A stretch of 64,000 nucleotides of DNA from Gammaproteobacteria bacterium (GTDB taxonomy: Bacteria; Pseudomonadota; Gammaproteobacteria; Xanthomonadales; SZUA-36). Below, piece by piece: positions 22,426 through 31,853 of the stretch. A program made the translations under genes and the position numbers. Location of the stretch: the NCBI GenBank assembly GCA_030431095.1, contig JAUIJU010000011.1, positions 1 to 64,000 on the forward strand, given 5' to 3'. Position 1 is the stretch's first letter. The number at the start of each line of letters is the position of its first letter. The notes under the pieces are model-generated. The model searched no databases, was not told where the DNA came from, and worked only from the letters and a program-made list of their open reading frames with translations.

Positions 22426-24273
22426 ATGCCGGCAAGTACCGACGATTCCCTGGACCCGCCCCGACCTGACCACGGCGGGTTCTTCAGCGCATTCCGTTTC
22501 AGCGGACGCGCCCTGGCCCTGGTCTGGACCACCAATCATCCCCTGACGCTGGCGCTGGCCGTGTGCACGGTGGCGGCCGGTCTGCTGCCGGCGGCGGTGG
22601 CCTGGGTCGGTGCGCTGATCATCGACGCGGTGGTCGCCGCCACGGCGCTCAGCGGCGAGACCGGGGCCGTGCGCATGGGCGAGATTTTCTGGCTGGTGGG
22701 ACTGGAGGCCATCATCGTGGCGGCGCTGGCCGGCGCGCAGCGCGGTATCTCCCTGTGCCAGGCGCTGCTGCGCGCGCAACTCGGCCAGCGGGTCAACATG
22801 ATGATCCTCGAAAAGGCCGCGCGCCTGGACCTGGCCCAGTTCGAAGACTCGGAGTTTTATGACAAGCTGACCCGCGCCCGGCGCGAGGCGTCCAGTCGGC
22901 CGCTCTCCCTGGTCACACGCCTGTTCGGCCTGGCCCAGAACCTCATCTCGCTGGTCAGTTACGGCGTTCTGCTGGTGCAGTTCTCGCCCTGGGCCGTGGC
23001 GGTGCTGGTGGTGGCCGGGCTGCCTTCGTTCATCGCGGAGACGCGTTTTTCCAACGATGCATTCACCCTGTTTCGCTGGCGCTCCCCCGACACGCGGATG
23101 CAGATCTACCTGGAAACCGTGCTGGCGCGCGAGGACAACGTGAAGGAGGTCAAGCTGTTCGGCCTTGGTCCCCTGTTGCTGGATCGCTACCGGGGCATCT
23201 TTCGCCGGCTCTACGGACGTGATCGCGCCCTGGCCATCCGCCGCGACGGCTGGGGGTTCGTCCTGGGGCTGCTCGGCACCGCCGCGTTGTACGGGGCGTA
23301 CGCCTGGGTGGCCGTGGCCGCGGTGGCCAGTCGCATCACCCTGGGCCAGATGACCATGTACGTGGCCCTGTTCCGCCAGGGCCAGGCGGCGGTGGCGGCC
23401 AGCCTGGGCGCCATCAGCGGCATGTACGAGGACAACCTGTACCTTTCCACCCTTTACGAGTACCTCGAAACGCCCGTTCCGAAACACAGCGGCACCCGGC
23501 TCGAGGGGCCGGAAGCGGGCGACGGCATTCGCTTCGAGAACGTCAGCTTCACTTATCCCGGCGCCGAGTCACCCGCGTTGCGCCAGATCGACCTGCATGT
23601 GCGTCCCGGCGAGTCCCTGGCACTGGTGGGAGAGAACGGTTCCGGCAAGACCACTCTGATCAAGTTGCTCACCCGGCTCTACGAACCGGGGGAAGGAAGG
23701 ATTTTGCTCGACGGGCTGGACCTGCGTGACTGGGAGGGCGCCGCGCTGCGCGCCCGCATCGGTGTCATCTTCCAGGACTTCTCGCGCTACCAGTTTCCGC
23801 TGGGCGAAAACATCGGTGTGGGCGACGTGGCGCATTTTCTCGACGAGGCCCGCTGGCGGAAAGCCACGGACAAAGGCATGGCCCGTGACCTGGTGGAAAG
23901 TCTGCCGCAGGGTTACGCCACCCAGTTGGGCAAGTGGTTCAGGGACGGGCAGGAGCTTTCCGGCGGGCAGTGGCAGAAAATCGCCCTGTCACGGGCCTTC
24001 ATGCGCGAAGATGCCGACATACTGGTGCTGGATGAACCCACCGCGGCCATGGACGCCGCTGCCGAAGCCACCATCTTCGAGCACTTCCGCCGACTCACGG
24101 AAAACCGCATCGCCATCCTGATCTCGCACCGTTTTTCCACCGTGCGCATGGCCAGCCAGATCGTGGTCATCGAACAGGGGCGCATCATCGAGCGGGGCAG
24201 CCACGAAGAGCTCATGGCGCTGGACGGACACTACGCGGGACTGTTTTCCCTGCAAGCCGCGGGTTACCGCTGA
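22426..24273 (+). CDS. ABC transporter, fused permease/ATPase (exporter type)
   Basis: 615-residue half-transporter that would act as a dimer in the inner membrane. The N-terminal 330 residues hold about six membrane helices. The ATPase has Walker A GENGSGKTT (near 405), signature LSGGQWQKIALSRA, Walker B ILVLDEPTAAMD and the switch His in ISHRFSTVR. The ATP-binding half is preceded by the usual IRFENVSFTYPG. Substrate cannot be inferred. Confidence 0.92.
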   Translation: MPASTDDSLDPPRPDHGGFFSAFRFSGRALALVWTTNHPLTLALAVCTVAAGLLPAAVAWVGALIIDAVVAATALSGETGAVRMGEIFWLVGLEAIIVAALAGAQRGISLCQALLRAQLGQRVNMMILEKAARLDLAQFEDSEFYDKLTRARREASSRPLSLVTRLFGLAQNLISLVSYGVLLVQFSPWAVAVLVVAGLPSFIAETRFSNDAFTLFRWRSPDTRMQIYLETVLAREDNVKEVKLFGLGPLLLDRYRGIFRRLYGRDRALAIRRDGWGFVLGLLGTAALYGAYAWVAVAAVASRITLGQMTMYVALFRQGQAAVAASLGAISGMYEDNLYLSTLYEYLETPVPKHSGTRLEGPEAGDGIRFENVSFTYPGAESPALRQIDLHVRPGESLALVGENGSGKTTLIKLLTRLYEPGEGRILLDGLDLRDWEGAALRARIGVIFQDFSRYQFPLGENIGVGDVAHFLDEARWRKATDKGMARDLVESLPQGYATQLGKWFRDGQELSGGQWQKIALSRAFMREDADILVLDEPTAAMDAAAEATIFEHFRRLTENRIAILISHRFSTVRMASQIVVIEQGRIIERGSHEELMALDGHYAGLFSLQAAGYR

Positions 24274-24286
24274 ACGCGCATCCGAC

Positions 24287-25009
24287 TCACAGAGTGATGG
24301 CCCCGCCCGGCATCCCGGCCTGTACGCGCGGCGCGTTCTTCACCGCCATCCAGCTCACCACGGCATAGCGGCGGCCGCTGGTGACCGGTTGCGCCTCGTG
24401 CATGAAGCGTGAATCGGAGGGAAAGAACATCAGGTCGCCGGCGCGCGGCCGGTACTGGTAATTGAACACGGGAAAGTCCAGCAGGCCGCCCTCGAAATCC
24501 TCGTTCAAATACAGCAAAAGGCTGATCTCACGGTCCAGGATCTTGACCCAGACATTGCGCTCGCGGTCGAAATGCTCGGCGTCGGCATGGCGCTTGAACC
24601 AGCCGCCTGCCTCGTAACGCATCAGGTCGGGTTCCTCGAACCAGGCGATCTCGCGCTTGAACGCCGGCTCGATGTGTTCGCTGATGGCGCGACGGATCCA
24701 GTCATTGACCTGTTCCTGGCGCTCGCCCAGCTCCACCTCGTCGGTCACGCGCGCGGTGGTGGCGCGACCGCTGTTCTTGCTGTGATCGGTGTTCTCGATG
24801 TCGACCACGGTGAGCTGTTCACCGCTTTGCTGGTCGGCCCAGGCCACCAGGTCACGGCAGTCCTGCGCGGGAACGAATCCGGGAATGACAGAGACGCTGA
24901 ACGGGGGTTTGCGGCCCGCGGCGCGTGATCCGCAGCAGTTCTTGAAGCGTTTGCCGCTGCGGCAGAAACAGGGGTCCAGGCGACCGGGCTCGAAAGGTGG
25001 GCGTTCCAT
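24287..25009 (-). CDS. 2-oxoglutarate/Fe(II) oxygenase with N-terminal SEC-C zinc motif
   Basis: 240 residues. Residues about 11-28 are a SEC-C motif (CFCRSGKRFKNCCG), a small zinc-binding module also found at the SecA C-terminus. The rest is a prolyl-4-hydroxylase-like double-stranded beta-helix: iron ligands in RHADAEHF (HxD) and FMHEAQPV (distal His), with Arg in SGRRYAVVSW for 2-oxoglutarate. Likely a protein hydroxylase whose partner may be the ribosome or another SEC-C target (inference). Convergent with the ABC gene. Confidence 0.85.
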   Translation of the reverse strand: MERPPFEPGRLDPCFCRSGKRFKNCCGSRAAGRKPPFSVSVIPGFVPAQDCRDLVAWADQQSGEQLTVVDIENTDHSKNSGRATTARVTDEVELGERQEQVNDWIRRAISEHIEPAFKREIAWFEEPDLMRYEAGGWFKRHADAEHFDRERNVWVKILDREISLLLYLNEDFEGGLLDFPVFNYQYRPRAGDLMFFPSDSRFMHEAQPVTSGRRYAVVSWMAVKNAPRVQAGMPGGAITL

Positions 25010-25132
25010 GACGTCGGGGTGTTTCCAGGGGGGCGACAGTATAGGCGGGCGTCTCCGCGGTGGTCAAAGGTGTGCGCGGGGGCGGCGGGTTTGTCTAACA
25101 TAAGGATACGCCATCGCCCAGGGGGCCAAGCC

Positions 25133-25441
25133 ATGAACCGACTGATCCTTCCACTGATCCTGTGCCTGGGGCTGCCATCCGGCGTCCTCGCCGAGGACGC
25201 CCGTGAAGCCGAGCAGGCGCGGCTGGACGCCGCCTGCGAGGCCGCACGCGAGAAGAAACTGGCGCCGGAACGCGCGCGCTACATCGAGGAATGCGTCAAG
25301 GAGAAGCAGCGCCCGGACCGCGCCGCCTGTGAACGCTTTTACGCAGACTACGGCAACCAGTCCGGCAACCGTGCGCCCCTGTACATGGACCTGCCCGAAT
25401 GCGTCGAGGCGTTCGAGCACCGCCGCGAAGGCGAAGACTGA
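25133..25441 (+). CDS. Small secreted hypothetical protein
   Basis: 102 residues with a signal peptide (MNRLILPLILCLGLPSGVLA) and a charged mature part with four Cys (DAACEAAR, EECVKEK, AACERFY, PECVEAF). The regularly spaced Cys suggest a helical hairpin held by disulfides. Its stop abuts the next ATG (TGAATG), so the two are probably coupled. Confidence 0.65.
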   Translation: MNRLILPLILCLGLPSGVLAEDAREAEQARLDAACEAAREKKLAPERARYIEECVKEKQRPDRAACERFYADYGNQSGNRAPLYMDLPECVEAFEHRREGED

Positions 25442-25900
25442 ATGGTCCAGTCCGCCGCCACCACGCCGGAAGACTATCTCGCCGAGCTCGAACCGGAGCG
25501 CCGGGACGTGGTGGGTCGGTTGCGCGAGGTGATCCTGGCCGGGCTCCCCCCGGGTTTCGAGGAGGTCATGAGCTACGGCATGATCGGCTACGTGGTTCCG
25601 CACTCGTTGTACCCTCCCGGTTACCACTGCAATACCGACCTGCCCCTGCCGTTCATGAACCTGGCCAGCCAGAAGCAGTACGTGGCCGTCTATCACATGG
25701 GTATTTATGCGGACGCGGAACTGCTGGCCTGGTTCCAGAATGCGTACCGCGAGCAGCTGGGCCGCAAGCCCGATATGGGTAAAAGCTGCCTGCGTCTCAG
25801 GAAGATGGACCAGGTGCCCTACGACCTGGTCGGTGAGTTGGCCGGCAGGATCACGCCACAGGAGTGGATCGCGCGGTACGAGGCCGGGGTGCGGCGCTGA
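25442..25900 (+). CDS. DUF1801 (YdhG-like) domain protein
   Basis: 152 residues. VMSYGMIGYVVP, FMNLASQKQYVAVYHMG and GKSCLRLRKMDQVPYDL are typical of DUF1801, a YdeI/YdhG-like fold. Function unknown; some family members are linked to antimicrobial-peptide or metal responses. It directly follows the small secreted gene. Confidence 0.85.
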   Translation: MVQSAATTPEDYLAELEPERRDVVGRLREVILAGLPPGFEEVMSYGMIGYVVPHSLYPPGYHCNTDLPLPFMNLASQKQYVAVYHMGIYADAELLAWFQNAYREQLGRKPDMGKSCLRLRKMDQVPYDLVGELAGRITPQEWIARYEAGVRR

Positions 25901-25955
25901 AGGCCCGATCCGGCAGGCATTTCTGGCACAATCTCCCGTTTTCGGGACCGCAGTC

Positions 25956-27452
25956 ATGAGCGACTTCATCAACACCATCAACGGCATCGTGTGGAGCAGC
26001 GCGCTGGTTTACCTGTGCCTGGGCGCCGGCCTGCTGTTTTCGCTGTGGACGCGCTTCGTGCAGGTCCGCCAGTTTCCGGAAATGATCCGCCTGCTGTTCA
26101 GCGGCAAGGAATCGAAAGAGGGCATCTCCACCTTCCAGGCCCTGGCCGTGTCCCTGTCGGGCCGCGTCGGCACGGGCAACATCGCCGGGGTGGCGGCCGC
26201 CATCGGTTTCGGCGGTCCGGGCGCCGTGTTCTGGATGTGGGTGGTGGCCTTTCTCGGGGCCTCGACGGCCTACGTGGAGTCCACCCTGGGCCAGTTGTAC
26301 AAGGAAGTCGACGAAGGCCAGTACCGGGGTGGGCCGGCGTTCTTCATCGAAAAGGCCCTGGGCCAGGCCTGGTATGGCTGGGTGTTCGCGGTGGTGACGG
26401 TGTTCGCCTGCGGTGTTCTGCTGCCCGGCGTGCAGGCCAACGCGATCGGCAACGCGGTGGACCTGGCCGTGGCCTCCGAGGCCACCCTGGTGACGCCACT
26501 GGGCACGTTTCCCACGGCCAAGGTGGTGATGGGCGCCGTGGTGACGGTGTTTCTGGGCGTGATCATTTTCGGCGGCGTCAGGCGTATCGCGCATTTCACG
26601 CAGGTGGTGGTGCCGCTGATGGCGATTCTCTACATCCTCAGCGCCCTGGTCATCATCGCCACCAACCTGGGCGAGGTGCCGCGCGTGATCGGCCTGATCG
26701 TCGGCGACGCCTTCACGCCCATGGCCGGCCTGGGCGCCGCCATCGGCTGGGGCGTCAAGCGCGGCATCTACTCCAACGAAGCCGGGCAGGGCACCGGCGT
26801 GCATGCTGCGGCGGCCGCCGAGGTGGACCACCCCGCCCAACAGGGCCTGGTGCAGGCCTTTTCCGTGTACGTCGACACCCTGTTCGTGTGCACGGCTACC
26901 GCGCTGATGATCCTGATCACCGGCGCCTACCACGTGACCAGCGTGGACGGCGGCGTGTCCGGCGGCCTGCTGGCGGCCTCGGTCGACCCCAACAGCCCGG
27001 CCTTCACCCAGCTGGCGGTGAGCCAGGCCTTCGCCGGGGTGGGCGAGCCCTTCGTCGCCGTCACGCTGTTTTTCTTCGCCTTCACCACGCTGCTGAGTTA
27101 CTACTACATCGCCGAGACCAACGTGGCCTACATCAAGCGCACCCTGCACATCCCGGGGCTGATGCTGGCGCTCAAGTTCGCCCTGCTTGCCTCGGCTTTC
27201 TACGGCGCGGTACGTGCGGCCGGCGTGGCCTGGGCGCTGGGCGACATCGGCGTGGGCCTGATGGCCTGGCTGAACATCGTCGGCATCCTGCTGATTTCCT
27301 TCGCCGCCCGCCCGGCGATGAAGGCCCTGCGCGATTACGAGGCGCAGAAAAAGGCCGGGGTCACGGCCTACACCTTCGATCCGGGGGCCCTGGGTATCCG
27401 CAACGCGGCGTTCTGGGAGGAGCGGCTGCGCAAGCGCGGCAATGCGCCCTGA
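25956..27452 (+). CDS. Alanine/glycine:cation symporter (AGCS family)
   Basis: 498 residues with about ten membrane segments. SLSGRVGTGNIAGVAAAIGFGGPGAVFWMW and GWGVKRGIYSNEAGQGTG are AGCS signatures. It would import alanine or glycine with sodium or protons. ATG 25956 gives the usual start before the first helix (SALVYLCLGAGLLFSLWTR). It is convergent with the membrane gene on the right, 4 bp apart. Confidence 0.94.
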   Translation: MSDFINTINGIVWSSALVYLCLGAGLLFSLWTRFVQVRQFPEMIRLLFSGKESKEGISTFQALAVSLSGRVGTGNIAGVAAAIGFGGPGAVFWMWVVAFLGASTAYVESTLGQLYKEVDEGQYRGGPAFFIEKALGQAWYGWVFAVVTVFACGVLLPGVQANAIGNAVDLAVASEATLVTPLGTFPTAKVVMGAVVTVFLGVIIFGGVRRIAHFTQVVVPLMAILYILSALVIIATNLGEVPRVIGLIVGDAFTPMAGLGAAIGWGVKRGIYSNEAGQGTGVHAAAAAEVDHPAQQGLVQAFSVYVDTLFVCTATALMILITGAYHVTSVDGGVSGGLLAASVDPNSPAFTQLAVSQAFAGVGEPFVAVTLFFFAFTTLLSYYYIAETNVAYIKRTLHIPGLMLALKFALLASAFYGAVRAAGVAWALGDIGVGLMAWLNIVGILLISFAARPAMKALRDYEAQKKAGVTAYTFDPGALGIRNAAFWEERLRKRGNAP

Positions 27453-27456
27453 AGGG

Positions 27457-28341
27457 CTACTGGTCAGTCAGGGCTTCCGTGCGACTCTCCTCGTTCCAGT
27501 CCGTGATGTTGATTTCGATGAACAGGAACGCCAGCAGCCACAGGAGTGAGTCGTACAGGTCCAGCGCGCGCCCGAACAGGCTGTAGTAGAGCGTGACCAC
27601 CACGATGGCCGCATAGATCGTGACCTTCGCCGATTGCAGGTTCGCCAGCAGCGAAACACTGAGTTCGCGTTTCAGTTGCAGGACGATTTCCAGCTGGATC
27701 AGGCCCAGGGCCACGATCCACAGCACGCCTTCGATGGCGTCTGCCCAGGCCAGGGACCAGGCGCCGCCCAGGCCCCAGTAATCACCGTGCAGGACCACGA
27801 TGGGTTCGAGCCGTAGCTGGAGCAGGTCACCGGTGGCCAGGGCCTGGTTCAGAACGCCACAGTTGCCCGTCGTGACCGGGACGAATTGGTCCAACGCCTG
27901 CATCCAGCTCAAGGCGCCCGCCTCGCACAGGTCGTCGACCGGCGGGGGATGCGCGCCCAGCACCAGCCACAACTTGCCGAGGTAGCCCGCCAGGGCGTAG
28001 AACACGGCCATGTAGAAAACGAACGCCAGGCCGTTGAACATCCACTGCAGCCCCCCGCGCAGCCGCGCGTCGTCCACCAGGGCGGTCTGCAGTTCGTAGA
28101 GCAGCAACAGGCCGTACCAGGCGATGTAGTCGATCGAAATGGCGAACCAGCTGAGCCACTCCCAGAACCCGGAACCGGCATCCAGGGTTTGCGCGGCGGC
28201 GCGCAGATCGTCGCGTATGTAGAGCGCCGAGGTCAGTGCGAGCGACCCGAACAGCGCCACCTTGAGCAGCGGAAACAGTGGCGGCCGGGCGTGCAGCCAG
28301 TGGTGGGTGGCAAGCAGGGCCCGGTGGGCGCGACCGCTCAC
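27457..28341 (-). CDS. Integral membrane protein of unknown function
   Basis: 294 residues, GTG start. About six hydrophobic spans (FPLLKVALFGSLALTSALYI, WYGLLLLYELQTAL, GLAFVFYMAVFYALAGYLG, IEGVLWIVALGLIQLEIVL and the last two near 235-285). It lies 7 bp after the aminotransferase stop and so looks like the third gene of that operon, where a transport role would make sense. No family recognised. Confidence 0.7.
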   Translation of the reverse strand: MSGRAHRALLATHHWLHARPPLFPLLKVALFGSLALTSALYIRDDLRAAAQTLDAGSGFWEWLSWFAISIDYIAWYGLLLLYELQTALVDDARLRGGLQWMFNGLAFVFYMAVFYALAGYLGKLWLVLGAHPPPVDDLCEAGALSWMQALDQFVPVTTGNCGVLNQALATGDLLQLRLEPIVVLHGDYWGLGGAWSLAWADAIEGVLWIVALGLIQLEIVLQLKRELSVSLLANLQSAKVTIYAAIVVVTLYYSLFGRALDLYDSLLWLLAFLFIEINITDWNEESRTEALTDQ

Positions 28342-28348
28342 CGGCCGT

Positions 28349-29797
28349 TCACAGCCCCGTGGGCAGGTCGGGCGCGTCCTTCACCGTCAGGCCGTTGGCT
28401 TCCACGTGTGCGATCGCCTCTTCCAGGTGTTGCAGGCCTTCGCGCAGTACCGCCTCGTCCATGGTCAGCGACGGGTACATGCGGATGTTCTCCTCGCGGT
28501 CACTGATGGCCCACACGCCGCGCGCCAGTAACTGGCTGCGCACTTCCCGCGCGAACCACACGGTGTCCTCGTCCCGGCCGGCCTGGCCCTCGGGGTCCTG
28601 GATGCTCACGCCCATCAGCAGGCCGTTGCTGCGTACCTGGCGCACGATGGGGTGTCGTGATTCCCAGTCCGCCATGACCTCGGCCGCCACCGCGCCCAGG
28701 TGCGCGGCCTGCGCCACCACGCCGTCGCGCTCGAACAGTTCCAGGGTCTTGAGTCCCGCCGCGCAGCCGGCCGGTGTGCCGGCGAAGGTGGAGCCCGACC
28801 AGGCGTGGGGGTTGTCGCCCAGGATCTCGTCCCGTGCCGCGATGCCCGCGCAGGGGGCGATGCCGCCGGAGAGGTTCTTGCCCACCACCAGGATGTCCGG
28901 CTCCACGTCGTAGTGCTCGATGCCCCACATCCTGCCGGTGCGCCCCAGCCCGGTCAGCACCTCGTCCACGATCAGCAGCCAGCCGTTGCGGTCGCAGATC
29001 TCGCGCACGCCCTGGATGAACCGGGGCGTGGGAATCCAGTTGCCGCCCTCGGCCAGCCCCGGTTCGATCATGATGGCGGCGATGTTGTCACGGGTGGTGA
29101 CGGCGGCCGGGATGTGGTGGTCCAGGAACCACAGGCAGAAATCCACGTACTGTTCCTGGTCCATGCCGGCCGGGATGTGGTCGCTGAAGGGGTAGGGCGC
29201 CTTGATCACGCCGCCCGACCAGGCCTCCAGGTAGCGGCCATAGTCCGGGTCCAGGGCGCTGAGCACCTTGGTGCCCAGCCCCATGCCGTGGTAGCAGGAG
29301 GCAAAGGTGATGACGTGGCGCCGCTGCGTGTAGGCCAGTGCGGTGTGCACGGCCGCTTCAGCCGCTTCCGTGCCGGACACTTCGTAGCTGAAACGCGGCA
29401 GGGGGCCCGGCATGATCTCCGCCAGTTGCTCCGCCAGTTCGTAGCGCAGCGGGTGGTCGTAGTGAAAGCCCCAGGTGCGGTTGGCGGCCTCCACGGCCTC
29501 GATCACCTCGGGGTGGCAGTTGCCCACCGGGTTGGTGGCCCAGCCATTCTGGAAATCGATGTAGCGCTTGCCGTCCAGGTCCCAGATGAAGTCACCCTCG
29601 GCCCGGCCGATGATGATCTGGCGTGGGCTTCGATAACCCCGCTGGTGGGAACGCTCGAGTTCCTGGGCGTAGCGCAGGCCGTTGCGGAACAGCGGGATGC
29701 CGCGCTCCAGCATGGCCTGGGACTTGGGGCCGCCAACGGCGGGAAAGGGGGGCTTGGCTTGCATGGCATCAACCGGCTGTCGCGATGAAAACAGCAT
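28349..29797 (-). CDS. Class III PLP aminotransferase
   Basis: Up to 482 residues; ATG 29764 (MQAKPPFP) is an equally plausible start, as neither has a clear ribosome-binding site. PLP features include IVDEVLTGLGRTGRMWG, the Schiff-base lysine in ILVVGKNLSGG, and STFAGTPAGCAAGL. The family acts on omega-amines or amino-acid side chains. It lies 40 bp after the decarboxylase gene in the same direction, so the two may act in sequence, for example to make and then transaminate an amine; the substrate is not known. Confidence 0.88.
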   Translation of the reverse strand: MLFSSRQPVDAMQAKPPFPAVGGPKSQAMLERGIPLFRNGLRYAQELERSHQRGYRSPRQIIIGRAEGDFIWDLDGKRYIDFQNGWATNPVGNCHPEVIEAVEAANRTWGFHYDHPLRYELAEQLAEIMPGPLPRFSYEVSGTEAAEAAVHTALAYTQRRHVITFASCYHGMGLGTKVLSALDPDYGRYLEAWSGGVIKAPYPFSDHIPAGMDQEQYVDFCLWFLDHHIPAAVTTRDNIAAIMIEPGLAEGGNWIPTPRFIQGVREICDRNGWLLIVDEVLTGLGRTGRMWGIEHYDVEPDILVVGKNLSGGIAPCAGIAARDEILGDNPHAWSGSTFAGTPAGCAAGLKTLELFERDGVVAQAAHLGAVAAEVMADWESRHPIVRQVRSNGLLMGVSIQDPEGQAGRDEDTVWFAREVRSQLLARGVWAISDREENIRMYPSLTMDEAVLREGLQHLEEAIAHVEANGLTVKDAPDLPTGL

Positions 29798-29837
29798 AGC
29801 AGTCAGCTGTCCGCAAGGACCCCGTTTCGGCGCCGGC

Positions 29838-31259
29838 TCAGGCGCTGAGGCGGTGCGTATCGGTCAGCGCGTGACGTGCGTCGTCCAGCAGATCGAGCAG
29901 CCGGTCCACGTGGCGTTGCCGGGCCAGGTGGCTGGTCACGCAGGCGCGCACCACCGGGCGTCCGCCCAGGCGCGTGCTGGAGACCCAGGCCTTGCGGCCG
30001 TGCCGCACCGTGGCGGCCACCGCCTGGGGGCAGACACGGCCGGCAGCGTCCTCGAAACAGGCCACCCCCACGCCGGCGGGGTTGAGCACGCGCCAGCCGC
30101 GATCCGACAGCCCGGTCTTGAGTGACTCGGCCAGGCCGACCTGGCGTTCCACCGCCGCCGCACAGGCCTGCCGACCGTCGCCGGCCAGGTTGAAAAACAG
30201 CTTCAGCCCGGCGTGGCGCCGGCTGAACTGCATGCCCAGGCGGTAGTTGTCCAGGTTCTCCGATTCCTCGTCCGGCACGTAATCCGTGGTCAGTCCGAAT
30301 GCCTGGTCCAGCCAGGCCCGCTGCCGGCTCAGCAACATGCCGGCGCCCATGGGTACCGACAGCATCTTGTGCGGATCGAAGGTGATGGAGTCGGCCTCCT
30401 CGATACCCGCCAGGTGAGGGCGCAGGCGGTCGGAGATGACCAGGCCGCCACCCCAGGCCGCGTCCACGTGAAGGTGCAGGTCTTCGCGCCGGGCCACCCG
30501 GGCGATCTCGCCCAGCGGCTCGACCAGGCCGGCGTTGGTGGTTCCCGCGGTGGCCACCACGGCGAAAGGCCGCAGGCCGGTGGCGCGATCGCGGCGCACG
30601 CTGCGCACCAGGTCCCGCGTGTCCATGACGTGCTGTTCGCTGACCGCCACCCGGCGGACCGCGTTCCTGCCCAGGCCGCTTTGCTGGGCAATTTTCTCGA
30701 AGGAATGATGAAACTCGCTGGACACGTAGAACACGGGCTGTCCGTCCAGCGTACGCAGTCCGCCTTGCCGAAAGGTTGGAAACCGACGGGTCAGCGCCAG
30801 CAGGATGCCGGTGGCGTTGGCCTCCGAGCCGCCGGAGGTGAAATGGCCGTAGCCGGCGTCGGCATCCAGGCCGAAACGGGCCAGGAACCAGCGCACCAGG
30901 TGGCGTTCGATCTCCGTGGCGATGGGGCTCTGGTGCCAGGCGCCGGCCTGGGGGTTGAAACCGGCGACCAGCAGGTCCGCCGCCATGCCGCCCAGGCTGG
31001 GCGCCGGATTGAACAGGCCGAAACAGCTTGGGTGGGGCGTTTGCAATCCATGTTCGCGGAACAGGCGCTCAACCTCGGGCACCAGCCGCTCCAGCCCATG
31101 ACCCTGCTCCAGGTCGAACCGGGCCAGTTCGCTGCGAATCCGGAATGCGTCGGTATCCGGCACGACGGGCAGGGATTCCAGCGCTTCGTAGTAGCGATCC
31201 ACCGCATCGGCGGCCAGGGCCAGGGTCCGGCGGCGTTGTTCCGAATCGGGTATCAACAT
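29838..31259 (-). CDS. PLP-dependent amino-acid decarboxylase (group II)
   Basis: 473 residues, related to aromatic-amino-acid, glutamate and diaminobutyrate decarboxylases. GHFTSGGSEANATGILLAL, HVDAAWGGGLVIS and the PLP lysine in FDPHKMLSVPMGAGMLL are clear. The substrate cannot be read from the sequence. First gene of a decarboxylase-aminotransferase-membrane protein operon, divergent from an Lrp-type regulator that probably controls it. Confidence 0.9.
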   Translation of the reverse strand: MLIPDSEQRRRTLALAADAVDRYYEALESLPVVPDTDAFRIRSELARFDLEQGHGLERLVPEVERLFREHGLQTPHPSCFGLFNPAPSLGGMAADLLVAGFNPQAGAWHQSPIATEIERHLVRWFLARFGLDADAGYGHFTSGGSEANATGILLALTRRFPTFRQGGLRTLDGQPVFYVSSEFHHSFEKIAQQSGLGRNAVRRVAVSEQHVMDTRDLVRSVRRDRATGLRPFAVVATAGTTNAGLVEPLGEIARVARREDLHLHVDAAWGGGLVISDRLRPHLAGIEEADSITFDPHKMLSVPMGAGMLLSRQRAWLDQAFGLTTDYVPDEESENLDNYRLGMQFSRRHAGLKLFFNLAGDGRQACAAAVERQVGLAESLKTGLSDRGWRVLNPAGVGVACFEDAAGRVCPQAVAATVRHGRKAWVSSTRLGGRPVVRACVTSHLARQRHVDRLLDLLDDARHALTDTHRLSA

Positions 31260-31339
31260 ATCGGCCTCGTTATCTGATGAATATTCGTGATATGACCAGA
31301 GTAGACCGAATAAACTGGGTTAAACTAGCGAATTGATTG

Positions 31340-31360
31340 CGGAAATGTGGTAATTTTCCG
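31340..31360. promoter_or_regulatory. Candidate Lrp/AsnC operator
   Basis: CGGAAAT and ATTTTCCG flank GTGGTA, an A+T-rich near-palindrome of the kind bound by Lrp-family proteins, 4 bp before the regulator ATG. Further A+T-rich stretches extend to 31262 toward the decarboxylase start. Confidence 0.5.
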
Positions 31361-31363
31361 GTT

Positions 31364-31837
31364 ATGGACCGAACAGATTACAGAATTATCGAGCTCCTGC
31401 AGAACAATGCGCGGCTGTCCAACAAGGACCTGGCGCGACAGGTCAACCTGGCGCCTTCCAGTTGCCACGCCCGGGTCCGGGCGCTGGACGAGTCGGGCGT
31501 GTTTCGCGGCTTCCATGCCGACGTGGCACCGGCCGCGCTGGGCATCGGCCAGCAGGCCCTGATTTTCGTCGGCCTGGCACGCCACAACCGGAGCGTGGTG
31601 GAGTCCTTCATTGACGAGGTGGTGGCCCTGCCCGAGGTGGTGAACCTGTTCAATATTTCAGGACAGATGGATTTCGTGATCCAGGTGGTGGTGCGCGATA
31701 CACGGCACCTGCGTAATTTCACGCTGGACCACCTGGCGTCCAGGAAGGAAGTCAGCCGCATCGAGACATCGCTGGTTTTCGATCAGCACAGCAAGCACGG
31801 CCTGCCGAATCTCGTAGTGGGCGTCGACGGGCCCTGA
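31364..31837 (+). CDS. Lrp/AsnC-family transcriptional regulator
   Basis: 157 residues from ATG 31364. The N-terminal winged helix is RIIELLQNNARLSNKDLARQ with recognition helix APSSCHARVRALDESG. The C-terminal RAM domain (LIFVGLARHNRSVVESFIDE ... NISGQMDFVIQVVV) binds amino acids and oligomerises. It is divergent from the decarboxylase operon with 104 bp between, the classic arrangement for local control by the amino-acid substrate. Confidence 0.93.
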   Translation: MDRTDYRIIELLQNNARLSNKDLARQVNLAPSSCHARVRALDESGVFRGFHADVAPAALGIGQQALIFVGLARHNRSVVESFIDEVVALPEVVNLFNISGQMDFVIQVVVRDTRHLRNFTLDHLASRKEVSRIETSLVFDQHSKHGLPNLVVGVDGP

Positions 31838-31853
31838 ACCCGGGGGCGACGCG

